64,000 bases of DNA from the NCBI GenBank assembly GCA_016716765.1, contig JADJVA010000020.1, forward strand, positions 1,302,001 through 1,366,000. The letters run 5' to 3'. A program made the position numbers and the translations under genes. The notes under the pieces were generated by a model. That model was not told the DNA's origin and ran no database searches. It was given only the letters and a program-made list of their open reading frames with translations. Position 1 is the stretch's first letter. Every line of letters starts with the position of its first letter. This document shows positions 1 to 7,975 of this stretch, piece by piece. This DNA comes from Bdellovibrionales bacterium (GTDB lineage Bacteria > Bdellovibrionota > Bdellovibrionia > Bdellovibrionales > UBA1609).

Positions 1-2
1 CC

Positions 3-128
3 GCAAATCGCCTTTTATTAACTGGTAACAGTCACAGCGATAAACCTCAGAAAGCTGACTTCCCTTGCATCCCTGACGATGAGCGGCAGATCCTCCCAAA
101 ATGCGTTGTGGAGGAACGGCGCAATTGA
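3..128 (+). CDS. possible 3' end of an upstream gene (partial)
   Basis: Frame 3 is open from the window edge for 41 codons to a TGA, ending 13 nt before the probable start of the first glycosyltransferase. The other two forward frames stop within the first 30 bases. The spacing fits an upstream cistron of the same cluster. The visible residues contain two cysteines but no motif I recognise. It could be chance; the sequence left of the window would decide. Confidence 0.3.
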   Translation, partial: ANRLLLTGNSHSDKPQKADFPCIPDDERQILPKCVVEERRN

Positions 129-141
129 TAGATCATTGATT

Positions 142-1083
142 ATGCTTGCATCAATAATAATTCCTACCCACCGCCGTCATCGCTCCGTCTTAAATCTTCT
201 GAGCTCGCTCGAGAACCAGGATTTTCCGAAGGACGAATTTGAAATTCTTATTATCAGTAACCTTCCCGATCCGTCTCTTAGAAAACAAATAGAAAAACAA
301 ATTGATGGACGTCTGCTTTATGATTTTTTTGAAGTGGGGGAGCTTGGCGTCAACAGAGCCCGCAATTTGGGTATTTCCAAAGCAAAGGGAAAGTTTCTCT
401 TTTTTCTTGATGATGATTGTTTTGCCAATCAAAGCTTCTACCTGAAAAAGGGCATTGAGCTACTCCGACGATGGCCAGAAGCCTCAGCTGTTGGTGGACC
501 TTATTCTCTCGGACCTAAGTCAAGTACGATCGAACAGGTATACAACAGTATTTGCCGCCAATGGCTTGAGAATTCCGTTCGAAAAAGTGGATATACCGTT
601 AATCTTGTCGGAGGAAATATGGTATTCCACGCGACCGTCTTCTCAAGTGGCCTTCGTTTTAACGAAAGTATTGTCTTTGGTGGCGCTGAAACTGAACTCA
701 ATTCGCGACTCGTGCAGCAGGGCTATCGTTTAAAGTATGATCCGAATTATTCCATTGAACATCATGTTCATTTGACTTTGCGAACCTTCTTCTCCAAGGC
801 ATTTTGGCAGGGATTCGGCGCTCAAAGGCGCGAACAAGCGAATCTCCCTCCAGACATCGGACTTTCCTCCATCTTCTCCGCTTGTCCCTACCCATCCAGG
901 TTGAACGAATTCTATTTGGCTTTTTTTAATCATGGCTTTCAGATGGGTCAGGAATGGGCGAAATGCCACTTGGAAGGGCGCCCCTCGCTCATTGAGTTAG
1001 CTACACTCTTTGTTTTTTTCTTTAAAAAAGATCTAGAGTTCAAAAGATACAAAAAATGGATCAAATTAAAAGCTGGTCACTAA
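142..1083 (+). CDS. family 2 glycosyltransferase
   Basis: Probable 313-residue GT-A fold sugar transferase acting on the cytoplasmic side of surface-glycan assembly. The N-terminus is the classic GT2 strand (SIIIPTHRR). The motif NRARNLG precedes the metal/nucleotide-sugar triad in FLFFLDDDCF, about residues 86-95, and a GGAETELNSRL segment resembles the later ED-type catalytic motif. No transmembrane segment follows, so it is probably soluble or peripheral. An upstream in-frame ATG would add 21 residues without GT2 character, so I start at MLAS. The gene lies 24 nt before a second GT2-containing protein. The reverse-strand GT2 in this window shares the NRARNLG and LDDD motifs. Donor and acceptor cannot be told from sequence. 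Confidence 0.88.
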   Translation: MLASIIIPTHRRHRSVLNLLSSLENQDFPKDEFEILIISNLPDPSLRKQIEKQIDGRLLYDFFEVGELGVNRARNLGISKAKGKFLFFLDDDCFANQSFYLKKGIELLRRWPEASAVGGPYSLGPKSSTIEQVYNSICRQWLENSVRKSGYTVNLVGGNMVFHATVFSSGLRFNESIVFGGAETELNSRLVQQGYRLKYDPNYSIEHHVHLTLRTFFSKAFWQGFGAQRREQANLPPDIGLSSIFSACPYPSRLNEFYLAFFNHGFQMGQEWAKCHLEGRPSLIELATLFVFFFKKDLEFKRYKKWIKLKAGH

Positions 1084-1107
1084 AACAACATCAAGGAAAC
1101 TTTGGTC

Positions 1108-3441
1108 ATGCAACGAGGTCCCGCAGCTCTAGATCCATTAAACAGTGAACCTAGCTCGTATAACGACATTGACGATTGGCAAGGTCGACTCTATTTTTTG
1201 CCCTTTTCTCAAGAAGAGAAGTGCCTCTGTGGAAAATGCTTTGAAACTGGGAGTCTCAGCGAGAACAAATCACGGTCAGAGATTTTCCTTAGTCTAGATA
1301 AAGCAAAGAGGGGTGAATATTTAGGGGTGATTTTTCCTTGCTACCTTGTGCTGCAAGATGACGCCCTGGAAATCATTAATGCGGCAAAACAACGTGGCCT
1401 TAAGGTATTTACACAGGTATCCGCAATAGTTTGGGTGAGTGAATTTCGAGACACTCTCATCAAGTTGGTCGAACAGGGGCTTCTTCTGAACCTTATCCTC
1501 GGTCGGCCCGGAGTTGCTGAAAATGAATTTATCAACTACGCCTCGTCTTCACTTCGGTATGTCTACTATACTCTTGTTGGCGAAAGCTTTGGCGGCCTTG
1601 CAAAATACGTCTCTCAACTTCCTCAACCGGTTTTAAATCAGCTTCACTTCTACTTTCCTCTCGATCCTGTTGAAACTCGCAGAATGTTTCTCACTCCCAG
1701 TATCCATGAGTCATTGAGGAAAATATCGAATCAAGTGAGACGAAAGGGCAAGCATCTGTCGATTCGAGGTCCGAAGGGCGTGGATATCTTTGAACCACAC
1801 ATCCCATCGGACCGAGATTTAGAACCCGAACTGAAGCCTTCTTTTGAATCACAAGTTGCCATGACTGAATCGATTGAAGTTTCTGTGATTATCCCAAGCT
1901 TCAATTGCAAAAGTTACATTAAAAATGTTGTTCGTCATATTTTTAAGCAAAGCCTGAGTCCAGATAAGTATGAGGTTATTGTTGTTGACGATGGAAGCAA
2001 TGATGGAACCCAAGAGGATTTTTTTAAATTTGTCACACCCTTTCAAAATCAAAGAAATTTTAAATTTCTGTTTTTTTCAAGGTTAACTCCTCGAAAGCGC
2101 GGCGATAGCCAATTTCGAGCAGGGATAGCCAGGAATGTTGGAGTCAAACATTCTCGGGGTCGCATTCTCCTTTTTTTAGATTCTGATATGTTGATCCCGG
2201 CGAACTATCTCTCCGATCTTATTTCAAAAATGAATGAATACGAAGTTGTTCAAGGGAAGCGTCTTTTTCTTAATGAAGATGTCAGCAATGAATTGACGAG
2301 CTACAATCTCATTGATCCTGAGATTGATACCTACCCTGAAGATCCTTATTGGGCTTCGTTTCAAAATTCGAGTGATTGGAATACGCTTCACAATCATTGG
2401 AAATACACCTGCACTCATTCACTGGCCATAAAAACAGCCGATTTTAAGAGACTTGGATGGTTTAGAAAAACCTTTCTCTACTATGGATTTGAAGATGTCG
2501 ATCTTGGTTATCGATTGGCTAAAGACGGTGCTCGCTTCTTATTGAGCGATATGGCCCTTTACCATTTGCACCCACCTCCCTCCCAATCAGAATATGAAAG
2601 ATCTCCTGTGCGCCGCCAAATGATTTTGGCAAAGACCTGTCGGATCTTTTTTCACCACTCTCTCGATGATTCTGCCTATCAAGACTTTCGAGGCCTTTTG
2701 GCACCAACTGAGTCTTTTACAATTTCTCTTCCGACGATGAGCAAACATAGCACCTCGTTTTGGTTTTCCCATTACCTGCAGATGATGAAATGGAGGATGA
2801 TGTGGTTCTTACTTCATCCCGCGCCAAAATCAGGAGTTCGCCTCACAGGGGGGCTCCTTCGCAGAACTTATTGGGGCATCATTTGGCCAAGTGCTTGCTG
2901 GCTCCTCTGGCGAGGCAAAGTGATCTCAAATTGGCTTTATTGGCGTAGCTATGGTCTTTCCCATCTTTTACGCTGGAAAATTCTTGGCACGATCCGTTGG
3001 AAAATCGTTATGCCCGCGTATTACAAGGGTCTTATGCCCGTGTATTACAAGGGTCTCATGCCGACCTATTACAAAAGTGTTCATTCCGTATATGACAACC
3101 CGTTCATTCGTCTTTACTGGCGGATTGTTTGGCCTTCACTCTGTTGGTCTTTCTGGCGGATAAAAAGTCTTTTACTCATTTTGAGCATCTTCAAGAATTG
3201 GGTTTTTTGGCGGTTGTTCGAATTGAGAGGATTTCTCTATTGCAAAGTTTGGGGCACTTTAAAATGGAAAATCGCAGTTCCCTTTTATCAAATCGGAGTA
3301 CGAGGGTTCTTCCACAAAATTCTTATACCAGGATTATGGCTGGCCTTTGACTTATCTCTGCCTCTCAGAAAGCCTTTTTATGTATTGAGTTATCAATACC
3401 GAAAACGAATTCTAGGGCAAAATATGGAGAAAAGCATTTAA
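1108..3441 (+). CDS. large fusion glycosyltransferase: degenerate radical-SAM-like N-domain, GT2 core, Trp/Arg-rich repeated tail
   Basis: This 777-residue protein has three parts. Residues about 1-230 show a short cysteine cluster (CLCGKC) and alternating strand/helix segments that look like a decayed radical SAM barrel; this is inference. Residues about 255-500 are a GT2 catalytic domain (VSVIIPSFN, VVDDGSNDGT, LFLDSDML) with a galactosyltransferase-type FEDVDLGYRL motif. Residues about 565-750 are rich in Trp, Arg, Tyr and Lys and hold two diverged copies of a ~60-residue unit beginning YWGIIWPS and YWRIVWPS, separated by a short tandem repeat. The tail could embed in the membrane interface. 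The ATG is chosen because AAGGAAA sits 8 nt upstream; a TTG six bases earlier is too close to it. It meets a reverse-strand gene 23 nt downstream with no obvious terminator between. Confidence 0.82.
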   Translation: MQRGPAALDPLNSEPSSYNDIDDWQGRLYFLPFSQEEKCLCGKCFETGSLSENKSRSEIFLSLDKAKRGEYLGVIFPCYLVLQDDALEIINAAKQRGLKVFTQVSAIVWVSEFRDTLIKLVEQGLLLNLILGRPGVAENEFINYASSSLRYVYYTLVGESFGGLAKYVSQLPQPVLNQLHFYFPLDPVETRRMFLTPSIHESLRKISNQVRRKGKHLSIRGPKGVDIFEPHIPSDRDLEPELKPSFESQVAMTESIEVSVIIPSFNCKSYIKNVVRHIFKQSLSPDKYEVIVVDDGSNDGTQEDFFKFVTPFQNQRNFKFLFFSRLTPRKRGDSQFRAGIARNVGVKHSRGRILLFLDSDMLIPANYLSDLISKMNEYEVVQGKRLFLNEDVSNELTSYNLIDPEIDTYPEDPYWASFQNSSDWNTLHNHWKYTCTHSLAIKTADFKRLGWFRKTFLYYGFEDVDLGYRLAKDGARFLLSDMALYHLHPPPSQSEYERSPVRRQMILAKTCRIFFHHSLDDSAYQDFRGLLAPTESFTISLPTMSKHSTSFWFSHYLQMMKWRMMWFLLHPAPKSGVRLTGGLLRRTYWGIIWPSACWLLWRGKVISNWLYWRSYGLSHLLRWKILGTIRWKIVMPAYYKGLMPVYYKGLMPTYYKSVHSVYDNPFIRLYWRIVWPSLCWSFWRIKSLLLILSIFKNWVFWRLFELRGFLYCKVWGTLKWKIAVPFYQIGVRGFFHKILIPGLWLAFDLSLPLRKPFYVLSYQYRKRILGQNMEKSI
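3010..3081 (+). repeat. 24-bp tandem repeat, three copies, in frame
   Basis: Three consecutive 24-bp units encode MPAYYKGL, MPVYYKGL and MPTYYKSV inside the tail of the large glycosyltransferase. The first two units differ at only two bases; the third has diverged. The unit length is a multiple of three, so copy number can change without breaking the frame. It lies between the two larger Trp-rich repeats. Confidence 0.85.
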
Positions 3442-3464
3442 AAGTTCTCATAAAAGACAAAACC

Positions 3465-3830
3465 TCAGAGGGATTCGCTGACCTCTTGAACTGTAACCCA
3501 ATTTTTCATTTCTTTAATGGCTTTAAAATGATGGCAGTTGGTACAAGGGATATCTGCACGTTCCATTGCCTCCCCAGCCAACATCCGGCGACCATATCGC
3601 ATTTTTTCATTGTTAATAGCTTCAAATAAACTTGGATAGTCAAATACACTCCCAAAATCTCCCCAATAATTAGCACAGCAGCCCAGTATTTTTCCGTCAG
3701 CGTGAATTTGTGGTTGAGTCCATAGCTGATAACATATTCCCTTATAATACTGATTTTTATTGGCCTCCAAGCGAACAATAGTTTCAGCCAAGGATTGCTC
3801 TTGATCGACAGAATCAATTTCTTCGCTCAT
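3465..3830 (-). CDS. SPASM domain protein (C-terminal half of a split radical SAM enzyme)
   Basis: The 121 residues match the C-terminal SPASM region normally fused to a radical SAM core: GICYQLWTQP, then GKILGCCANYWGDFG, then a closing PCTNC. These cysteines normally bind an auxiliary iron-sulfur cluster. The ATG overlaps the stop of the radical SAM cistron as ATGA, and this frame has a stop about 15 nt upstream of the ATG, so the split lies within a very short stretch. It may be a true two-subunit enzyme made by translational coupling, a recent frameshift in the linker, or a sequence error. It is the last gene of the reverse glycan operon. Confidence 0.75.
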   Translation of the reverse strand: MSEEIDSVDQEQSLAETIVRLEANKNQYYKGICYQLWTQPQIHADGKILGCCANYWGDFGSVFDYPSLFEAINNEKMRYGRRMLAGEAMERADIPCTNCHHFKAIKEMKNWVTVQEVSESL

Positions 3831-4552
3831 ACCTGAATGACCTCACCTTCATCATTTTTAGCTGCCAATTTTTCATCCCAAGAGACCTTGGTATAAAATT
3901 CCATACCAAGTTCAGAAGCCAGTTCTTTGGCCCGATTCAGTTCATGCTTGTTGTGTTGAAACATCACAAATTGCCAAGTCAGCCGTGGAAGGGGACTTCT
4001 GTAGGCCGTTTTGAAATCGTTTAGACGGCGGATGTTCGCTATAACTCGATCAAAATTCCCTCTTACCCGGTATTGTACATAAGTTTCCTGCGAGGCTCCA
4101 TCTATAGAACAGGTCAAGGCCTTGACCCGATACTTCACCAAGCCTTCAAGTGCCTCCTCCGATACGTTGTTAAAATTGACGCCATTATAGGCCACTAGCT
4201 CAATTTTTCTCTTGAATGCGTAGTTCATTATTTTAACAATATCTGGATTGAGAAAAATTTCGCCCCAATTTGATAGTTCAATTTCCTTAAGCCAATCCGC
4301 CCCGTCAACGATCCGCTTAAAATCATCTATTTTTAGGAATTTTGAACCCACGACGCTCTTGTGTATGAGACCTTGAGATGTCGGGCAAGACGGGCACTTC
4401 AGTTGACAATACGACGAAGCCTCGATCCGAATCTCCTTGGGATACGCCAGGGAGATATCAACCGCTTCATCCTTTTTCATCAAATGCCTGTTTCCCTCAT
4501 TTGGTTTTGAACTAGAAAACTGAAATATCTTTTTTGCTGAACTCCAAGCCAT
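3827..4552 (-). CDS. radical SAM protein, N-terminal half
   Basis: This 241-residue protein carries the CxxxCxxC cluster motif (YCQLKCPSCP) that binds the 4Fe-4S cluster for S-adenosylmethionine cleavage. Other barrel motifs are SNWGEIFLNPD and LTCSIDGASQETY. It ends in the linker where full-length relatives continue into a SPASM domain; here that domain is the next cistron, overlapping by ATGA. I start at the ATG just after the stop of the upstream GT2; a longer frame would run 15 residues into that gene. Related enzymes in glycan clusters modify sugars or peptides, but the substrate is unknown. Confidence 0.8.
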   Translation of the reverse strand: MAWSSAKKIFQFSSSKPNEGNRHLMKKDEAVDISLAYPKEIRIEASSYCQLKCPSCPTSQGLIHKSVVGSKFLKIDDFKRIVDGADWLKEIELSNWGEIFLNPDIVKIMNYAFKRKIELVAYNGVNFNNVSEEALEGLVKYRVKALTCSIDGASQETYVQYRVRGNFDRVIANIRRLNDFKTAYRSPLPRLTWQFVMFQHNKHELNRAKELASELGMEFYTKVSWDEKLAAKNDEGEVIQV

Positions 4553-4554
4553 GA

Positions 4555-5478
4555 CTATACAGTTCCCTTCACAAAAGTTGATCTTTTCCTCTCCCAAATA
4601 AGCATCTTCTCAAGAATGAGGGTCCTCTTCCAGAAACCAATATTTAGAACCAAATAATAGAAAAATAGCCCCGCAATCAGGGTGCAGCCTTTTGAAGTGC
4701 GCAAACCAATGCAATGAAGGTTCATAATTTTGCCCACCAGCGCCCAGGTCTGTTTCAAAGACAATGCTGATTTTCCAATTCGATTTGATTGAACTTTAGC
4801 AACTCCATGACGAAAAGCATTTGTAAAAAGCCTCCGAAACCCACCTTGAAATTCATGGACAACCGAGAGTTCATCGAGCAACAAAGGAGGACAACCCAGC
4901 AAATTCAGCCGCTCACACAACCGATCCTCTTCCCCCGCATCCTGCGCAGCTTCCGCAAACCCACCTGCTCTCTGAAACAACTGCCGTCCTACGAGGAAGC
5001 AGCCTCCCAGAAGCACAGGATTCCACACATTCTTTCCTGCTCGACATTTCATCAACCAGAGTCCGGCAGCAGCATTGTATATGATCTCAGAGATCTTTGC
5101 CTCAGGCCTGATCAGATAGTAACCGCCCGCCGCCACCTCAGAAACACTTTCCAAAACGAGCTTCCACAATCCAGTCCAAAATTGGAAATGAGGAATTTGG
5201 ACATCATCGTCAAGAAACAAAAGATTCTCTCCCCTTGAATGCTCAACTCCCAAATTTCTTGCCCGATTCGTTCCAACTCTATTTGAGCCAATATACTTTA
5301 CCGGAAAATTGCAACCGTTAAAGCTTTCAACCACCCCTTTTACTTTTAGATTACAGGGATTGCACACGACAAGAACTTCAAATGACGGTCCAACAGGGAT
5401 ATTCTCCCTGAGAGAAGTGAGAGACTTTTTCAAGGTTTCACACCGACCAGACGTCGGGATGATAACTGAAATATGCAA
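4555..5478 (-). CDS. family 2 glycosyltransferase
   Basis: A 307-residue GT2 enzyme. The N-terminal strand ISVIIPTSGR, the NRARNLG turn and the LLFLDDDVQI triad mark the nucleotide-sugar site; AGEEDRLCERL corresponds to the catalytic ED region. The start is a TTG four bases after a strong GGAGG; no ATG fits the homologous N-terminus. It sits in the reverse operon between the broken GT39 (123 nt upstream) and the radical SAM/SPASM pair. It resembles the forward GT2 at the left edge, suggesting duplication within the cluster. A hydrophobic stretch near the C-terminus (FFYYLVLNIGF) may contact the membrane. Confidence 0.87.
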   Translation of the reverse strand: MHISVIIPTSGRCETLKKSLTSLRENIPVGPSFEVLVVCNPCNLKVKGVVESFNGCNFPVKYIGSNRVGTNRARNLGVEHSRGENLLFLDDDVQIPHFQFWTGLWKLVLESVSEVAAGGYYLIRPEAKISEIIYNAAAGLWLMKCRAGKNVWNPVLLGGCFLVGRQLFQRAGGFAEAAQDAGEEDRLCERLNLLGCPPLLLDELSVVHEFQGGFRRLFTNAFRHGVAKVQSNRIGKSALSLKQTWALVGKIMNLHCIGLRTSKGCTLIAGLFFYYLVLNIGFWKRTLILEKMLIWERKRSTFVKGTV

Positions 5479-5601
5479 ATTTCCTCCGTCCCATTCTGTT
5501 CACTTGCATAAGTGGATGGCAAATACTCTCCATCAAAATCAAAATTGAATCAATGCTTGTTCGAAAGAATAGGAGAAAACTACAAATTTATCCGTTTTAG
5601 C

Positions 5602-6942
5602 TTAGAAATTTTTGTCATAGGCAAAGAGAAAAAATAAGTTCTCTCGGATAGTAAAATCAAGAGGTGGATGAGCTGAAATGCCAATTTCAGGAACCTCGGC
5701 GGAGATCAAAAAGTACTGAAATTTTTCTCTCACGGTTCCCCAGGACATTGAATCATCATAAGCACTGACGAATCCGTCCGATCTCTCGACCATCAGGTCG
5801 TCGAGCGGAGCGAATGCGCCATTATTGGGAATTGAATAAAAGTACACCGATCGACCAAATATTGAAGGAACAAGATCACGTGGTTCAGCATACTCTGGCA
5901 CTGCGAAGGATGGCGCTTCTATTAAGCGAATCACTCTGTCAAGATCAACCAGGCTGACCTTTCTGTAAGATTTTCCCATCCAATCTGTCGCCACTGTTCT
6001 GTTTTCGTCAATTTTAAATTTTGCTCCGCGTGCATACACACCATTACCAAACGGCAAATAGGACCGACTCAGCAGACCACTGATCTGCGGTTCTAGAAAA
6101 TTCATCTTTTTCGTGTAAAAAATAAAGCTCGGAGAAGCTTCAATCAATTGAGAAAAAGCATCCCTATTTTGTGAACCCTGGTTAGGCCCAACAAAGGCCA
6201 AAACGGCCTCGTGATCGGGAAGACTGCCAACGACATCATAATAGCGCACCCGACCCTGATTATTGAAATATCGTGTCATGTCTTCAATAAACTGTATCTG
6301 ATCCCAATTCCCGCTCCGCGAAAAGACCCGAGTCACGGACCATCCAATAGATAACAGGCATAATCCTACGACCAGGATCTCAGCATATTTGTACCGCTTT
6401 GAAAATCCAGGACTCCAAGACTTAACCAGGTAGGTTAATTTAAAAAAGATATAGGTGACAAAACGAACTCCGGGAAGACTCAACACAGGAAGTAAACCAA
6501 CTAATAGAAATGGATATTTCTCTGGAAAAATAACAAAAATGCAAATAAGGAAAAAACAGTACAAATAGTAGGAAGAGATACGGTCAGCCCAGTTCTTTCC
6601 AGAAAAAAATCGGCGAACCATTCGAGCAACTGCAAACACAATTGGCAAATAAACAAACAAACTCCAGACCACATTTTCCTGCAAGAAATACCGAACATGA
6701 AAAAAAGATTCGGGAGAAAAATATTCGGGCATCCCTGCTCCATGACCTATCGATTCGGACAAATAATCGATAGTGCCAAAGAAAACCTCAAAAAAATCTG
6801 TTTTAAACCCAAAATATTGAATTAAGATCAATCCGATCAAGAATAGGTCAAGTTCTGCTCGTAGCTTACGCAGAACCCCAGCCTTTAGCTCCCCTCCGCC
6901 TTTGTGAGTGAACTCCCTGAATACTGACAAAATAGAGGACAT
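5602..6942 (-). CDS. GT39-like membrane glycosyltransferase, C-terminal part (frameshifted)
   Basis: The 446-residue frame has several transmembrane helices in its first ~215 residues (LFLIGLILIQYF, LFVYLPIVFAVARM, YLYCFFLICIFVIF, AEILVVGLCLLSIGW), then a long soluble region expected in the periplasm. It lacks the N-terminal catalytic loop of lipid-linked-sugar transferases. That part lies upstream in another frame with a 77-bp overlap, so the two are most simply one gene of about 650 codons broken by a one-base shift. The G-rich stretch in the overlap is a plausible site. It could still be expressed as a separate protein from an ATG at the overlap. Confidence 0.7.
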   Translation of the reverse strand: MSSILSVFREFTHKGGGELKAGVLRKLRAELDLFLIGLILIQYFGFKTDFFEVFFGTIDYLSESIGHGAGMPEYFSPESFFHVRYFLQENVVWSLFVYLPIVFAVARMVRRFFSGKNWADRISSYYLYCFFLICIFVIFPEKYPFLLVGLLPVLSLPGVRFVTYIFFKLTYLVKSWSPGFSKRYKYAEILVVGLCLLSIGWSVTRVFSRSGNWDQIQFIEDMTRYFNNQGRVRYYDVVGSLPDHEAVLAFVGPNQGSQNRDAFSQLIEASPSFIFYTKKMNFLEPQISGLLSRSYLPFGNGVYARGAKFKIDENRTVATDWMGKSYRKVSLVDLDRVIRLIEAPSFAVPEYAEPRDLVPSIFGRSVYFYSIPNNGAFAPLDDLMVERSDGFVSAYDDSMSWGTVREKFQYFLISAEVPEIGISAHPPLDFTIRENLFFLFAYDKNF

Positions 6943-7528
6943 GTAAGGAGACGAATATAACTGTTCCCTTTATCGTCGTCGCCAATAAAAGACTCTCCAA
7001 AAGAACAAGACCCAAAATCTGTAAACTTCCGGGAGCCTCGCCTTCCTTTCGATAAAGCCAGTATTTAAAATAATACCAAATGATGAGAAGATGCCAGGTC
7101 GCAGCTAAATTGTCGGCCCTGACCCTAAATCCTCGCTCTACATAAAAGCTGAATCCCAAAATGAAAAGAATGGTCACGGCCTCTAAGCGGGGGCGACGAA
7201 AAACCATCCGGTAGAGGGATGCAGCCAAGACAAGATTTAAAACTCCAACGAGACCAAAAATAAATCTTGAAAAGAGAATTGAATTGGCCTCATGAAATTC
7301 AAACAGAGAAATGAATCGAAGAAACACAGAAAACAGCAATTTATAGGCCTGCCCGCGATCTATGGTCTCGGTGGATCTCGTGATCAATAGAGAAAAAAGC
7401 TCAGAATCCGCAAAATAGATTTTTTGTGAAAGCCATAAAAAAAGACAACACGAAAAAGCGACCAAAGCCCACTGGTAAAAACCAAAGAACCTTGAAAGCC
7501 CTTCAATAGCCGCCTTCAGTCTCGTCAC
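6866..7528 (-). CDS. GT39-like membrane glycosyltransferase, N-terminal part (frameshifted)
   Basis: This half carries the first helix (WALVAFSCCLFLWL), an acidic first periplasmic loop (IYFADSELF) like the catalytic Asp/Glu loop of GT39/ArnT enzymes, and more helices to LLLATTIKGTVIFVSL. After that it runs into an Arg-rich out-of-frame tail (SQRRRGAKG) and stops, while the homologous-looking continuation lies one base over. A GTG 16 nt after the DUF5989 stop, preceded by GGAG, is the likely start; the longer ATG frame would overlap DUF5989 for about 45 bases. Such enzymes move sugars from polyprenyl phosphate to glycan or lipid acceptors in the periplasm. Confidence 0.65.
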   Translation of the reverse strand: MTRLKAAIEGLSRFFGFYQWALVAFSCCLFLWLSQKIYFADSELFSLLITRSTETIDRGQAYKLLFSVFLRFISLFEFHEANSILFSRFIFGLVGVLNLVLAASLYRMVFRRPRLEAVTILFILGFSFYVERGFRVRADNLAATWHLLIIWYYFKYWLYRKEGEAPGSLQILGLVLLESLLLATTIKGTVIFVSLHVLYFVSIQGVHSQRRRGAKGWGSA

Positions 7529-7544
7529 TCCGTTTAACCCTGCT

Positions 7545-7700
7545 CTAAAAAAGTGGGTAAACAAATGGCGCCAAAGGACTCGTTTGGGCAAAAATAAGTA
7601 GGAGACCCAAAAGTACCATCACCAAAATAATGGGTGCTAACCAAAATTTCTTGCGAACTTTCATAAAGCCCCAGAGGTCTACAAGAAGATCTTTTATCAA
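7545..7700 (-). CDS. small DUF5989-type membrane protein
   Basis: A 51-residue protein, TTG start. It begins LIKDLLVDLWGFMKVRKKFW, has one transmembrane helix (LAPIILVMVLLGLLLIFA) and ends QTSPLAPFVYPLF. This fits my knowledge of the DUF5989 family, which occurs beside SxtJ-like proteins and NodU/CmcH carbamoyltransferases; I cannot confirm it by search. The TTG overlaps the TGA stop of the sxtJ-like gene as TTGA, a coupling arrangement, and a stop lies ten codons upstream in this frame. No ATG at the N-terminus makes it easy to miss. Confidence 0.75.
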   Translation of the reverse strand: MIKDLLVDLWGFMKVRKKFWLAPIILVMVLLGLLLIFAQTSPLAPFVYPLF

Positions 7701-7948
7701 TAGGGAAACTCCATGTGTTGTGGATCCAATTTATCACTGATTTCTCGGTAACTCACTCTTCCTTTTTCCCACTTTACTTGAAGTGGATCGTGCCCCAAAA
7801 GACGCCATAAGAGCCCAACAGGAGTAATAATTGAACAGTAAAATATGGACAGCCAAAATCCTGAGACAATCCCACCCAAGATTTCGCTAAACTTCATCCA
7901 AAGATGATAAATGCGCTTCAAGCTGCTCATGTCACTCATATTACTCAA
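7697..7948 (-). CDS. SxtJ-like membrane protein, short form
   Basis: About 80 residues. LKRIYHLWMKFSEILGGIVS, a hydrophobic SIFYCSIITPVGLLWRLLG helix and HDPLQVKWEKG match the C-terminal part of the SxtJ family found with carbamoyltransferases. Family members usually have extra N-terminal helices (about 130 residues), so this is a short form or has lost its N-terminus. The start is uncertain: a TTG four bases after GGAG, or ATGs three and six codons later. It lies 27 nt after the carbamoyltransferase and is coupled to the DUF5989 gene. The family role is not established; the context suggests help with membrane-linked carbamoylation of a glycan. Confidence 0.7.
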   Translation of the reverse strand: MSNMSDMSSLKRIYHLWMKFSEILGGIVSGFWLSIFYCSIITPVGLLWRLLGHDPLQVKWEKGRVSYREISDKLDPQHMEFPY

Positions 7949-7975
7949 TTTGCTCCATCGAAAAGTCTAGAAAAC

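Noticed and set aside
3010..3081. Possible CRISPR-like repeat array
   Set aside because: The 24-bp units are directly adjacent with no spacers and encode an in-frame peptide repeat.
4789..5238. 149-codon open frame on the forward strand within the reverse GT2
   Set aside because: It lies wholly inside a well-supported GT2, has the codon character of an antisense shadow, and shows no motif.
7534..7737. 67-codon reverse frame overlapping the SxtJ-like and DUF5989 genes
   Set aside because: It is the third frame of the same stretch; the DUF5989 frame has the coherent membrane helix and motif.
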